Shown: one piece after another, positions 10,130-21,111 of the stretch
How the letters are laid out: every line of letters starts with the position of its first letter
Position numbering within the stretch: the stretch's first letter is position 1
Assembly (NCBI GenBank): GCA_006535965.1
Contig: QEAR01000044.1
Coordinates: 106,887 to 170,886, forward strand
Length of the DNA: 64,000 nucleotides
Source: Spizellomyces sp. 'palustris'
Taxonomy: Eukaryota > Chytridiomycota > Chytridiomycetes > Spizellomycetales > Spizellomycetaceae
Direction: 5' to 3'
Position numbers and translations under genes: made by a program
Notes under the pieces: generated by a model
Databases searched by the model: none
What the model was told of the DNA's origin: nothing
The model's input: the letters and a program-made list of their open reading frames with translations, nothing else

Positions 10130-12977
10130 TTATCTCACGTCATCTGCGGCCGGCGAGTTCCATCCGGATCCCCCTCTGGAACCCGTCCGACTGGTCCTGG
10201 CACTCCCTTGCGCGGACGCCCCAAAATACCGATTACCCTGCCCACCACCACCGCCGGGAACAGGACTCACCCAAAATTCACCCGTAGACCCACCCACAAA
10301 CTGAACCGTTCGGTGCGCCAAATCCCCATGCGACCCTGGATCACCGGGCGTGGCTGCCTGCGGGGGAGCGAGTGTATCCCGGGATTTGTGATCAGATCGG
10401 CTGTCTCTAACAGCTCGCAGCTCCCGAAGGAGAGCCTTTCCCCTCTAATTTTCACATCATGAGCAAAAGCGACCATTCCGCAGGAAGTCCAAAAATCCTT
10501 ACCTCTGTATGCGCAATCTCATGCACATACGCCTCCTGATTAAAATACAAAAAATCAATACCCTCAGATGCGGAGATCACTCAACCATTGAATAACCGCC
10601 ATACCGCATCTTCAAAGCGCCCTTTTTCTTTGTAAAACTCTGCCAAAAATGTCACTGCATCCTCCCACTCAAAGTAGTATTGGCTCTGCAATGTAAAAAG
10701 TGATAAAACGGTTCAATAGACTGGCTACATGACATGTGCCTAATACACACCTTATCAATTCCACTCCCGCGACACTCTTCAATCCAACACCTATAGTAAA
10801 ACGCCGCTTGCTCGTCGTCCCGCAACGTGGGCGAAATCTGGTACAATTTCGCAATGTACATGAATAAGAGTGGACTTTTGTCAGTGCAGATGAGGGCGCG
10901 TTTGAAGCACATCATGGCTTGGGCGTCTTTCCCGCTGGCTTCAAAGGCTTGGCCCATGGCGGTCCAGGTTTGGGAATGGTAGGGTCTAAGAGGATCTCGT
11001 CATATTAGGGTGGTAAACGACAGTAGGAGTAAAAACGTGGTTTTACCTGCAGGCAGCGGCTTTTTGGTAGTAGGGTATGGCGTGATCTGACATGGCTAGC
11101 ATATCAAAGGCCTTTGCGACTCCGTACCAAGTTCGAAAGTCGTGAGGTGCCACATCTAGTCAACATGCACGTTAGTACACACGTTTAAAGTTCAAACGGA
11201 TTGCAAAAGTCTCACCAGCAGCCCGCTGATATGTCTCTAACGCTGCATTCGAATTCTTCAACTCCATATACTCGTCGCCCATCATAATTAGCGCTTCAAC
11301 ATAGTTGGGACGGAGTTTTAGCGCTCGCTGGAAATAATCTAGTGCGCGGAAATGATCGCGCCGAGTGCTAAAGTAGTTGCCTAATATGGAACGTAATTTA
11401 TATGGCAAATCAAAGGTATAAATCATCTCCATGAACCCCAAACACACCAATTGCGATGCACGTTTCCGGTCGATATCGATCCAAAGCAAAAGATTTCTGG
11501 GCTAGAACGCTCAGCTTTGTACTGTCTTGGATTGTGAATAGGATATGTGACTGAACATCAACGTATTCCAAAGAAAACGGCTCCTGCTCCCGATAATCCT
11601 CAAAATACTCCAACGCCCGGTCGTATTCTGGTCGTTACAATCAGCAAATCCCGCAACCCCTTCTTCGCATACGATATCACTTACTTCCTTGGTTGTAATA
11701 GGATACAGCGTACTGTAGGTCCAAATATGTGCTATCGGGAAACATGGCCGACAGATCCACGCTATTTTGTGAAAACTCTTCTGCTGCCATTCCGCGATGC
11801 GCCATGAGGTGAACGAGAAAGAGTTTTCGCATGTATCCGGCTGGTAACCTCGGTATCAGAGCTTCCAACTTGAGTCAAGCAAACCCATTATAGGATGACG
11901 TCAGTGGATATCAGTGGAAAGATACTGTAGAGGAGAATGCTCACCTCTTCCTTTGTTTCCACCAAAGTCCCAATTTCTTCCCATGCGCTCCAATTATATG
12001 CATACTTTTGGACTGACTGGACGAGTGCATTCTGGGCTTTTGACTTGAGCTTCATACGCGCATAGATCATTCCGCGTCTAGCATTCGGGGATGAGCACTA
12101 TCGTTGTATTGACCACTGTGCTCAATAACTTACAGATACCAGCAGAAGCTATCCAGATTCTTTTCATTATTTTGCAGTGCGATGGCGATGTCATGTAGTT
12201 GGGAGTTTGTCGTCCGCGTGCCTTCGAGGTGTACTAGCATATAGAATGAGCGCCTACTCATGCACGAAGCTCCCTGAATGTGCAACGGCTCTGCTTACCG
12301 TTGAATATGCTCACCTTCATGTCCCAGATCTTGCTCCGCCCTGCGCTTTTCCCCACTCTGTCCAATAGAACGTCAAGCGTTAGACTGGCTTTAAAAATAC
12401 AACAGAGCGTCATGCATAGCTCATGAAATTTTCCCTTCCACATATAATTACCATATACTTGGTGTAACACTTGATAAACAGAGCCTTATCACCATCATAG
12501 GCCCTCAGACACCATGCTGCACGATCATACTCTTTCAACTGAAAATGCGAAAGTGCCAGTAGACAAGCATCTTCTTCTGCTTGTGGTACTGGCCGTGGGG
12601 TTTCTAGTTGTGGAGATGTGAAAGCGGTGGCCATTACATTCCCTGGTGGGACGGACTGGTCAACTGAGTTGGCGGAGGGAATGCTCACGAGTTGCTCCGA
12701 GGCCCTAAATAAAAATGGGTAAGACAGCCGACACAACCTGTAGAAAGAATCAACGCACACACCATCTTGCGGCATAATATAGCCCTCGCTCCTGACATTT
12801 CTGTGCCGCATCTCTCAACGCGAGGCGAAGTTGGTACGAGTCTAATGGGGATGGTGCGGATGGAACAAGGTTGATCCGAGAGGGAGAGGGAAGGCTTTCT
12901 TTAGCGGGTGTTAATGAAAATGGGTTCGGGGCTCCCGAAGGGGTGCTTGGAAGAGGGGTGGTTGGTGATCGCGCCAT
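10130..12977 (-). CDS. CDC23: Anaphase-promoting complex subunit 8 (Cdc23), TPR protein
   Basis: Scaffold TPR subunit of the APC/C ubiquitin ligase that drives mitotic exit. The N-terminus (MARSPTTPLPSTPSG) leads to LRLALRDAAQKCQERGLYYAARW, the usual Cdc23 opening. The following exons carry TPR repeats, including LRSILGNYFSTRRDHFRALD and a MGDEYMELKNSNAALETYQRA-like segment, both characteristic of APC8. The gene has many short introns. The 3' end needs care. Reading straight through stops at about 10580, but a GTATGG donor (intron 10536-10604) and a second intron (10445-10502) join RFEDA to EAYVHEIAHTE and then to RGKALLRELRAVRDS. This recovers the conserved ALLRE element and adds a Gly/Ser-rich tail of about 100 residues ending at 10130. 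Individual middle exon edges are approximate. Confidence 0.9.
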
Positions 12978-14121
12978 GTACAGGTGTTGGATGCGGGCTG
13001 AACTCCAAACGATCTCGGTACTGTACTGAAGACCAAGGTGACGCGTAATCACACTTGAAATGTGGTTGGCATTGGTTGCCCTCTTTTGATTCCTCGGATT
13101 TGTAGATATTCTCATAGCTGCAGGTCAGGAAATTTGAGACGGGTAATACCAACACCCAAGCTATCGATGAGTGATCTGCCGTAGGAGCGCTGTCAACCAC
13201 ATGGCATGTGCCTCCTTCAGAGGGCAAACAGCCAGAAAAAAGGATAGCTGGATTATTTGGATTTGGATCTGGGCCGTGGTCGAGAACAGGGTGTGCTACT
13301 CAGAAAGGTGTGCCTTTCGCTCGTAAATATACAAAGGTCAGCGTTTCGATTGTAGCAGCCGAGCCTCCAAGATGATGATTTGCGAGGTTACTCTACTCCA
13401 TGCACATCTGAACAAAGGAAATCACAAGAGTGTTTCCCTCCAGACAATTACACGTGGAGGCAACCACGTTGATGAAACGTGCTTCATCTTCACCTATATG
13501 CCCGTTATTCTTTAGAATTATTGCCTTGAGGGTCGAATGCATCATGCATGCAGTTTGCTTAATTGATCTGTCACTGATTTTTTGTGATGGTTTGTGAGGT
13601 CCCGTCCATCACAATTGTCCGCAACCATATCTGTACGTCCCATTGAATAGCTCTGGGCTTCTGCGATATTTTGAGGTGTCCTATGAGATGTCGATCACTG
13701 AGCATTCCTGCCGTCCTGTAAATGATCAATTGAAAGCAGAAGCCTCTGGCCAGCAAGTACCGTCAGTAAACTCCTACAGTTTCGCTGAAAGGCAGCGATC
13801 GCCCAGCCAGTCCTGATCGGGATAACAACGATCAGCGGCACAGTCACCATAGCTCATGTGACATGGACGCGCCATGTTCGATGGGCCGTTGCCACTCATC
13901 AACTTCTCGTAGTGGGTTGTGGACGTCTGCTGCGTTTACCTTTTGCGACTGCATTCGAGCAATCATCGCCTAAACTTGTTTCTGCCGAGCGTCTTGCCAC
14001 AGCTCTATTGGCTATCTTCTGAGTCTGTAGAACTACTTTTTGCAAACACGACAGCTACCGCACTTTCTTGCAAATACCGCCTTCTGTTTCCCCTGTTCCA
14101 TCGCATTCTACGCCGTCAACA
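12978..14121. other. Divergent intergenic region between CDC23 and SAR1
   Basis: About 1.1 kb with no frame I can defend as coding on either strand. It should contain both promoters. CACGTG occurs at about 13451-13456. Nothing else stands out. Confidence 0.5.
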
Positions 14122-14976
14122 ATGTTCATAGTAAATTGGTTTTGGAGCTTGCTCTCTGACTGGGGTATGTCTGCACTCTACGTCCGACTGTGATAAGGCG
14201 CGCGAGTTGTACGCATATGAGGATCATCAACCATCGCGATGATCTTGCCTGGCGGATAGGCGCGGGTGTTATCATGATGAAGAAAATGTACTCAACCTCC
14301 TGGCGTCACTAAATAGGTCTTTTGAACAAAAATGCAAAGATTCTCTTCCTCGGTCTTGACAATGCCGGCAAAACTACGTTATTGCACATGCTCAAAAACG
14401 ATCGATTGGCTACGTTGACTCCAACCTTACATCCCAGTGAGTAGTTGACTCAACGGCGCGCATTGATTGTATGAACTACAACTAAAGGCTCATACCGAAA
14501 CAGCTTCGGAGGAGTTGCAGGTTGCCAACATCAAGTTCACAACGTACGATTTGGGTGGACACCAACAGGCGCGTCGTTTATGGAAAGATTACTTTCCAGA
14601 AGTTGACGGGATTGTTTACTTGGTGGATTGCGCGGACGTGGAGAGGTTCCCAGAGAGCAAAGCAGAACTAGACGTACGTTATTATTGGTGTTTTGAAGCT
14701 TGCCATGGTCTCACTGTTTGCTTTGCTTGTTTGCAGGCTCTTTTGTCCATTGAGGAGCTCTCCAAAGTCCCTTTCCTCATTCTTGGAAACAAAATTGATG
14801 CTCAGGGAGCTGTATCAGAGGATGAACTAAGACACGCCCTTGGTCTATTCCAAACCACTGGAAAAGGAAAAGTGCCTCTTAAAGATATCCGGCCAATTGA
14901 GGTGTTCATGTGCTCCATTGTCATGAAGCAGGGATACGGTGACGGTTTCCGTTGGCTTTCATCCTACATTCAGTAG
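14122..14976 (+). CDS. SAR1: Small COPII GTPase Sar1
   Basis: Initiates COPII vesicle budding at the ER by GTP-dependent membrane insertion and recruitment of Sec23/24. Four exons (14122-14164, 14317-14436, 14504-14673, 14737-14976) join in frame to 190 residues, close to the normal Sar1 length. Visible motifs are the amphipathic N-terminus [16 protein letters not shown]-loop [15 protein letters not shown], switch [14 protein letters not shown], switch [15 protein letters not shown], and the guanine specificity motif [11 protein letters not shown]. The C-terminus reads [20 protein letters not shown]. No N-terminal glycine for myristoylation is present, which separates Sar1 from Arf. The first coding exon is only 43 nt. 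Confidence 0.97.
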
Positions 14977-15263
14977 AAAACGTCTGCGGACAAGCTGCTG
15001 TCACTTTGTTGGAAAGCCATGGAGCAAGTTTAACCAGAAATGCGGCTATGATGCAAGCATTGGTGGGAGGATGAAGTGTATGACGCTGGTAGAGACCACA
15101 TATAGCTTTTTTACGCAAGTATCTGATAATACGATGGTTCGGGTATAAAATTCCATTCGTCCAGTATAGTCCAACTAGCTTGTTACAGCTCGAACAAGCA
15201 CAAAATGTGGCAAGGACGTACAAACGTGGTTTTACTTGCAGAGTCTATTTCATGGGAGGCAGT

Positions 15264-16553
15264 TTACACAATTCGCTCCAGCTCCCTTGCGTACTCGAGT
15301 GTCTGACTGATAACCTTGTCCGCAGGAATGTCCAAATGATCCGCATCCGTTACCCCAAAGTAGATCTTCTTATCCTGTGGGTTCACCTTCCAACCTCGCT
15401 AAAACACCAGAATCCAGCAAGTAAGCAAACCTCCTGGCGGACAAAACAACAGAATTTGGAAATCCGTACCTCAGAAGCGAACGCCGTGACCTCGTCCCCG
15501 GATTTGAAATAGAGAAGCGTCGCTGCGTCAGCGATAGGCAAGCTATCGTAGGCCTTTTCGCTGCAGCTGGCAATTTCGTCTCTGTCCGCCACAAAGAAAT
15601 AATCAGGATCCTTCAAGTCATGGTATCATTGCACACCCAGGACCTACCTGATGGTCCCCATCAATATATCAATGAAGAAAGCATATTCTTCCGCAGGCAC
15701 GTTCGCTCTGGAATGCCACACCTTGTTGTATGATCCCTCCATCAAGCACTGTTCAATCTGAACTGGATGCCGAATGTACACATTTTCTCCCATTTGATCT
15801 GTCTCAATGAGCTCTAGTTCTGTGTGGAATTCCGAGATGCGGTTTTGTGCGAGGAGGCGGAGGAGATTCAGCCCAAGGAGGGGATACATCCGGGCGGAAG
15901 CTGGGAGGCTTGAGCTGGTGGACAAGAGCATTAATGGAGAACAGTGTCGACTTTTGCAATAGGGGAAACAGACCTGTAGTCATGATAGTATGTCTTTAGT
16001 TGGGAGATGTAGCGTTCGAACGATGGGATGTCGCCGACACGGATACTCCATTGAGCGCCAATTTCAAGAACCTCGCCTAGCGTGGAAGAAGCGTCAGGTA
16101 TACATTACTCGAGTGGAATTCATACAGTTGTGTATTACGTACGTGCAAGGAGAAGCTCTTGAGCATCGGGAGCACGGTCACCAGGCAAAAGGAATGATAG
16201 TTCGGTCAAGTAGATCTACAGTGTGTGCAAAAGTATGTCGATGAGAAAACGGTCCATCTTTCACGTATCGTCCTGCTCCAATCGTTGCTCCAATCGTTGC
16301 TCCAATTACGGTGAGATCGGTTTACCAGGACCGCGTGCCCACCTTTAGGTTCGCCAAGTATTGGCCGCATTTCTGTAGGTCCGCCTTTGGTGAGCTGAAT
16401 TCCTTCTTTAACTGCTCATAGACGGCGAAAGCTGTGTGCATTCCGAGCACCCAGGTTTAGTTAAGGCTTTCTGGTTACTGCCCACTCTGACAGAGCGTGG
16501 TGTGCAAATCGCCAAGGTTCAAGTATACCTTCTTTCAATGTCCCTGTTGTCAT
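15264..16553 (-). CDS. RPN12: 26S proteasome regulatory subunit Rpn12 (PSMD8)
   Basis: Lid subunit of the 19S regulatory particle; its incorporation completes lid assembly and allows docking to the base. The central exon reads [20 protein letters not shown] then [31 protein letters not shown] and [15 protein letters not shown], which is the PSMD8/CSN8 (SAC3-GANP-type) core. Later exons read [14 protein letters not shown] and a C-terminus ending in [12 protein letters not shown], matching the family end. The start ATG at 16553 gives MTTGTLKEG, a 25-nt first coding exon ending in GAAG|GTATAC. The exon edges between 15950 and 16530 are only approximate because the exons are short. A small tandem repeat lies inside one intron (16275-16306). 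Confidence 0.88.
16275..16306. repeat. Short tandem repeat, 12-bp unit
   Basis: Unit GCTCCAATCGTT occurs twice without change (16275-16286, 16287-16298), followed by a partial third copy GCTCCAAT. It lies in what I model as an RPN12 intron, so it is probably neutral. Confidence 0.85.
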
Positions 16554-16979
16554 GATGAGTATAGTCGGCTGGGTTTCTCGCTGAGTATGTGCGATTCAGT
16601 GTGGTAGGAGAGGATCACGATTGCTCGCAAATGATGCGCAAAAAGTCTCTGGGTCTGACACGCGTCTACGCTGGCGTTGCTAAATAGCAGGCGAAATAAC
16701 TTAAACATTTTTAACAATTACACAATTGTACGCTCTGACAGCCATCACACAGAAGCTAAACAAAGGTCTTGCATAGATTTACAGGTCCGCAACTATGACT
16801 TTGTCCGTCCAAACCGCCGTCCTCAAGGCGCCCTCAAAAGCCTCAACTTGCCTAGTTCTGCTACATATCCAAAGTACATGCTTTGAGTTATTGACATAGT
16901 AAACAATGATGTATCTTCCCCTCCAGATTCCTTCGCCATCGGCCTGCTCTCTGCTTCCCGCGCAGATCACAAAGAATAT

Positions 16980-18000
16980 CTAGTAAATCCCATCGTCGGG
17001 GGATTTGAAATCCGACAACGCCCGAAAGACGTATCCGCCAAACACTCCACCGACAATGGGGCCTACAATTGGAATCCAAAAGTAATGGTTGTATGCCGTA
17101 AAGGGTTCTGAGCCCCATCCAGCGATTGCTGTTAGAGTTCGAGGTCCCAGATCACGAGCAGGATTTATGGCGTATCCAGTCTCTGATCCCAAAGCCATAC
17201 CGATCGCCATGACAAGCAATGAGACTGCAATTGGCCCATAGCCATCTGGTGCTGCACTGTTGCCGGCTTCGCTGCACGCATAGATTCCAATCATCAAAAT
17301 TGCCGTACCAAGGAATTCAGAAAAGAAGGCCGCAACTGTGGAAAGATAGGGTTGAGGGTAGGTTGAGAAGATGCCTGCAGTCGACTTTGGTCCCAGAGTT
17401 TGACGGTCGCCTCCATCGAATGCATTTAGCGCGGAGTGATAGTTTCCAAAAATGACTGCTGCAGCAAGGAAAGCGCCGAGAATTTGGGCAATCACGTAAC
17501 CTGGCACTTTGCGCCATGGGAAGCCTTTGTGGATGACATTGCTGATAGTTACGGCCGGATTCAAATGAGCTCCCTAAGTTGGATGATGATTAATGTCAAC
17601 ATTTTATGCCAGGATGTACGACCATGTATCCACGCTTACCGAGATGCCTCCGCTTGCATAGATACCAAAAAGTACTCCCAGTCCCCACCCAATGTTGATG
17701 GACAGGTATTCTCCATTCTTATTGTTGTGAAGTACTACCTGGGCAACAACGCCGTTGCCAAAGATGATGAGGATAAATGTGCCCAACAATTCTGCCAGTT
17801 CCTCGCTGTTGAATTTTGTGAAACATACACAACCTTTAGAAAAACTTGTATATCGATGAAAGTAACATTGATTCATACCGAAAATGTTGGCGTATGTATG
17901 CAAGTTGGCCAAACTTTCTTTTATGAGTGACTTTATCTTGGATCTCGGGACTCATCTCCACAATGGTATCTTTGCTCTGTTGGGGATCCAAAGTGGACAT
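16980..18000 (-). CDS. Aquaglyceroporin (MIP family channel)
   Basis: Six-span channel for glycerol, water or other small solutes in the plasma membrane. The N-terminus is MSTLDPQQSKDTIVEMSP, then an exon with ELAELLGTFILIIFGNGVVAQ. Both half-helix signatures are present: NPAVTIS after a GAHL-type acceptor exon, and NPARDLGPR. The Asp after NPAR (NPARD) is typical of glycerol-conducting GlpF-like members rather than strict aquaporins. The last exon (about 17573-16980) carries FSEFLGTAILMIGIYACSEAG and the second NPA. Three or four exons are inferred from donor CATTTTCG|GTATGA and acceptors near 17830 and 17575. Solute preference is an inference from the Asp. Confidence 0.93.
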
Positions 18001-19095
18001 TGTTGCGATGGATAATCGGAAAAGAGGTCTTTAGTTTTTGGCGGGGGGCAACAAGAGAAGGATATAATAACAAGAACAGCTATCTTGGCATTTCCATGGG
18101 GCGGCTCAAAAAAAACCCCTCCTTATATTTCCGACAGCGGCCTTGCATCTTTTTCAGTTCCCGCGCGGTAGGTGACATATGGATTTGCAAATAGGAAAAA
18201 AAACCGACCTTCCGATGATCCCCATCGATCCCCACAACCTCAGTCACCCAGGGGCGACCAGACAAGGACTGGGGGGGAGTTTGAGATCCCACGGCTTTCC
18301 TCCAAAAAGAGTTTCCTCATTTTGGTGGCCCCCAACTTTGGGCCACCACTCGGGAAGAAGAAACTCGTTGCTTGCAACAAAAGAGCTTTTCAAAACAAGT
18401 CGCGTGTTTGGGCCGGTAGAACATTTTAAAGACCAACAACAAAACAAATGCAGCTGAGTCAAAAAACCTTGTCAGCTGGGGGCCACATTGCCCACTACGC
18501 ATCAAAGCTATTTGGCACTGGAAACATTCTCAGCTGACGAGTAGAAGTTTTGGAATTTGGTACTAAAAACGTTGCTGTAAATGCGCGGACTTGCAATTCC
18601 CGCAGTTTGGTAAAAGATGTGGCTCACATGACTCGTTCAAAACGTCATCTCACCGCCTTAGTGGCTTTACACACGTGATGTCAAAGTTTTGCCTAATTTA
18701 CATTTCCAGGAAATACCCCATAGGCCCCCTTTTTTTTTACTGATTATCCATGTACGCACCACTACGTGGGCATTTGTGTGATGGCACTGTCAGCAATGAG
18801 TGGTACCTACACTTGCAGGGCCAATATGAAGGGGGAGTCAACAAACGCCTGGTTGTTCGTACGCGTATCGCGCAAACGTCTCCATCGGCTAATGTCCTGC
18901 GACTGCAATCTATTTCTAACAATGCGCAATCGCTCGTTGTTTGAACCCCTAGAGACCTGATTCTCCCGTCTACGGCATCGATAAAGGACTTTTTTATATT
19001 CGCTTATCAAGATATTTCTGTGCATCAAGGGACCTTGAAATGCTGGGTTACTGGTAGTGTTGAAATGTTTCAGTAATGTGCCAAAAGGTTTCATG
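18001..19095. other. Divergent intergenic region between the aquaglyceroporin and cap methyltransferase genes
   Basis: About 1.1 kb without a supported gene. It is relatively rich in homopurine and homopyrimidine runs (for example 18100-18120 and 18728-18740). CACGTG occurs at about 18673. The short open frames here have no protein-like pattern. Confidence 0.5.
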
Positions 19096-19171
19096 GTTGC
19101 TGACGAGATTGTCGGCAAAGCAGAAACCACGTGGTTGCTGACGAGATTGTTAGCAAAGTAGAAACCACGTG
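19096..19171. repeat. 38-bp tandem duplication with one E-box per copy, in the cap methyltransferase promoter
   Basis: Copy 1 (19096-19133) and copy 2 (19134-19171) are adjacent direct repeats of a 38-bp unit that starts GTTGCTGACGAGATTGT and ends AGAAACCACGTG, with three mismatches. Each copy ends in the palindromic E-box CACGTG, target of Cbf1/bHLH-type factors. The array ends 66 bp before the start codon at 19238, so it lies in the core promoter or the 5' leader. Confidence 0.85.
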
Positions 19172-19237
19172 ATGCTCCCAGTCACCCACGAGAGTTTGCA
19201 CTTGGCCGCTGCTCTGAACAATACTTTCCCTTATACC

Positions 19238-20296
19238 ATGAAACGAAACCGCGACGACGACGTAGCGGTGACTGGCGACGAGGAAGGAGTAAGGAGACCC
19301 GCAAAACATCATAGACCTACAGAGGGAGTCGCCACGAATGCACATCTTGTCGCCCAACACTACAATGCTCGACCCGAGGTGGGCCGCGATCGTCGAAAAG
19401 ACTCACCAATCCTCCACCTGAAAAACTTTAACAACTGGATCAAATCTATTTTGATCAGTAAATACGCTCATAGAGGGTTCCACGTAATGGACTTTTGTTG
19501 TGGAAAAGGAGGAGACTTGCTCAAGTGGAGTAAAGCGGGAATACGGCATCTGGTTGGAGTTGACATTGCTGCCGTGTCTATTGAACAAGCACAAGAACGA
19601 TACAGCCAAGGACGAGGAAATAGGTTCCAGGCGACATTTTTTGCGGCGGATTGTTTTGAAGTATCCATTTCTGATAAGCTTCCGCCGGGGCATAAATTGG
19701 ATCTTGTAAGCTGCCAGTTTGCACTGCACTACTCTTTCGAATCAGAGGCAAAGGCGCGCATCGGACTGGAGAATATTACGAAGAGCCTGAAGCACGGTGG
19801 TCATTTTATTGGGACTATCCCGAATGCATATTGGATTGTAAAGAGATTGCGCGCCACTGATGCGCTGTCGTTTGGGAATTCCATCTTGACGGTTGCCTTT
19901 GATCAACGAGATGACTACCCTGTTTTTGGGCACAAATATTGGTTCGAGCTGAAAGATGCTATCGATAACTGTCCTGAGTATCTCTTGCATTTTCCCACAT
20001 TCGAAAAGTAAGAAAATCGTCTATTATGCATGTACCAATAATTATTAACAAAGTTACTGTACAGGTTGGCTTCAGAATACGGTTTAGAGCTAGAATATAA
20101 GAAACCTTTCCATGAAATCTTCCAAGAGGAGTCGCAAAATGAGCAGTATCAAAATCTGCTATATAGGATGAACGTTGTAAATGACGAAGGCACGATTTCC
20201 GCTGATGAGTGGGAGGTAGCGGGTGGGTACATGCTAGTCCATGCAGTCAGTACGCTGAATACTGTTTCTGACGCTGCTCTTTCATTGGACATTTAA
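19238..20296 (+). CDS. ABD1: mRNA cap guanine-N7 methyltransferase
   Basis: Transfers methyl from S-adenosylmethionine to N7 of the cap guanine on nascent RNA polymerase II transcripts in the nucleus. Two exons (19238-20007, 20065-20296) give 333 residues. A short charged N-terminus contains basic clusters. Conserved elements follow: NFNNWIKSILI (cap MTase opening), the SAM motif VMDFCCGKGGDLLKW, GVDIAAVSIEQAQERY, DLVSCQFALHYSFESE, GTIPNAYWIVKRL and FGHKYWFELKDAIDNCPEYL, and a C-terminus after the intron ending TVSDAALSLDI. An ATG at 19169 is in frame, but 19238 (MKRNRDDD) lies downstream of the repeat array and looks like the better start. The last 15 bp overlap the convergent PET100 coding end. 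Confidence 0.95.
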
Positions 20297-20872
20297 AGGT
20301 TTGTATATCGCCTTCGCCTTCCGTAAAGTGTCATGAGCGATTGTCCTCATGCCGAAGAATTCGTTTCGGAACTTTCTCTTTTGGATTTGAAATGCTGCCG
20401 CATTCTTGCAGTCTACATTGGACCATAGTCAGTGGATTGAGTACTCGACATGAACAAGTGTATCTGTATATACCTCCTGCCGCACTTCTTCCATAGATTT
20501 GGGGAGTTTCTGTAGTACGGAAACCATTGTAAATATGGTAGCTCTCAGTAAAAGAACAAGTAGTAGAAACGCACAAAGAGCTGTTCTTCGGGCGTTTTGA
20601 AAGACTCCACCGTTTGTTGCTAGACAAGTGGCAATTTCAGTATAGAAAGCGGAGTCTCCCTCCTGTTCCCCCAATACACACATGTTCTCGACTCAACATC
20701 TCCTGAAGTTCTGGTCGGTTGAACAAGTACAGTACACCAATGGGGAAGAAGATATATACGCCGAACTTTGGGACACGAGGAGTATTAGTGGGCATAACCT
20801 TGAGAAAGCTGTCTCGCGTGCTGAAATTACCTTCAGCATCTCGGTCCTGACAAAGTTCCTCGGCAGGGGCAT
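20282..20872 (-). CDS. PET100: Cytochrome c oxidase assembly factor Pet100
   Basis: Small inner-membrane protein needed to assemble cytochrome c oxidase. It is easy to miss because it is cut into about five short exons. My splice: MPLPRNFVRTEMLK (donor AAG|GTAATT), then FGVYIFFPIGVLYLFNRP with PELQEMLSREH, then QQTVESFKTPEEQLF, then KLPKSMEEVRQE, then a basic tail ending YKPLNVQ. The total is about 110 residues. The N-terminal membrane segment preceded by an E-M-L-K-F motif is the Pet100 hallmark (compare LEIFK in yeast). The Glu/Lys-rich helical tail facing the intermembrane space also fits. All junctions are GT..AG and in frame. A longer in-frame start at 20962 exists but is less family-like. 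It is convergent with, and overlaps, the cap methyltransferase stop. Confidence 0.78.
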
Positions 20873-21111
20873 GTTATGAATTCGCTCTTCGTAATGTTTT
20901 AACAAGAATGAAAAAGTTGAGGTTTGCTGGACAAACTCTGAGTTGGACTCGACGTTGTCCAAACCTCAACGCTGACCACGTTTGACTCGAATGACTGTTG
21001 CCATAGCGTCGTGGGCGAAGCCACACTCCACCCACTTCCGTCCACCTCTTCGGACACGATATGTCTCCGCTCACAGTCTACAAAGGTCAAACCTCGACAT
21101 TTCGAACAATA

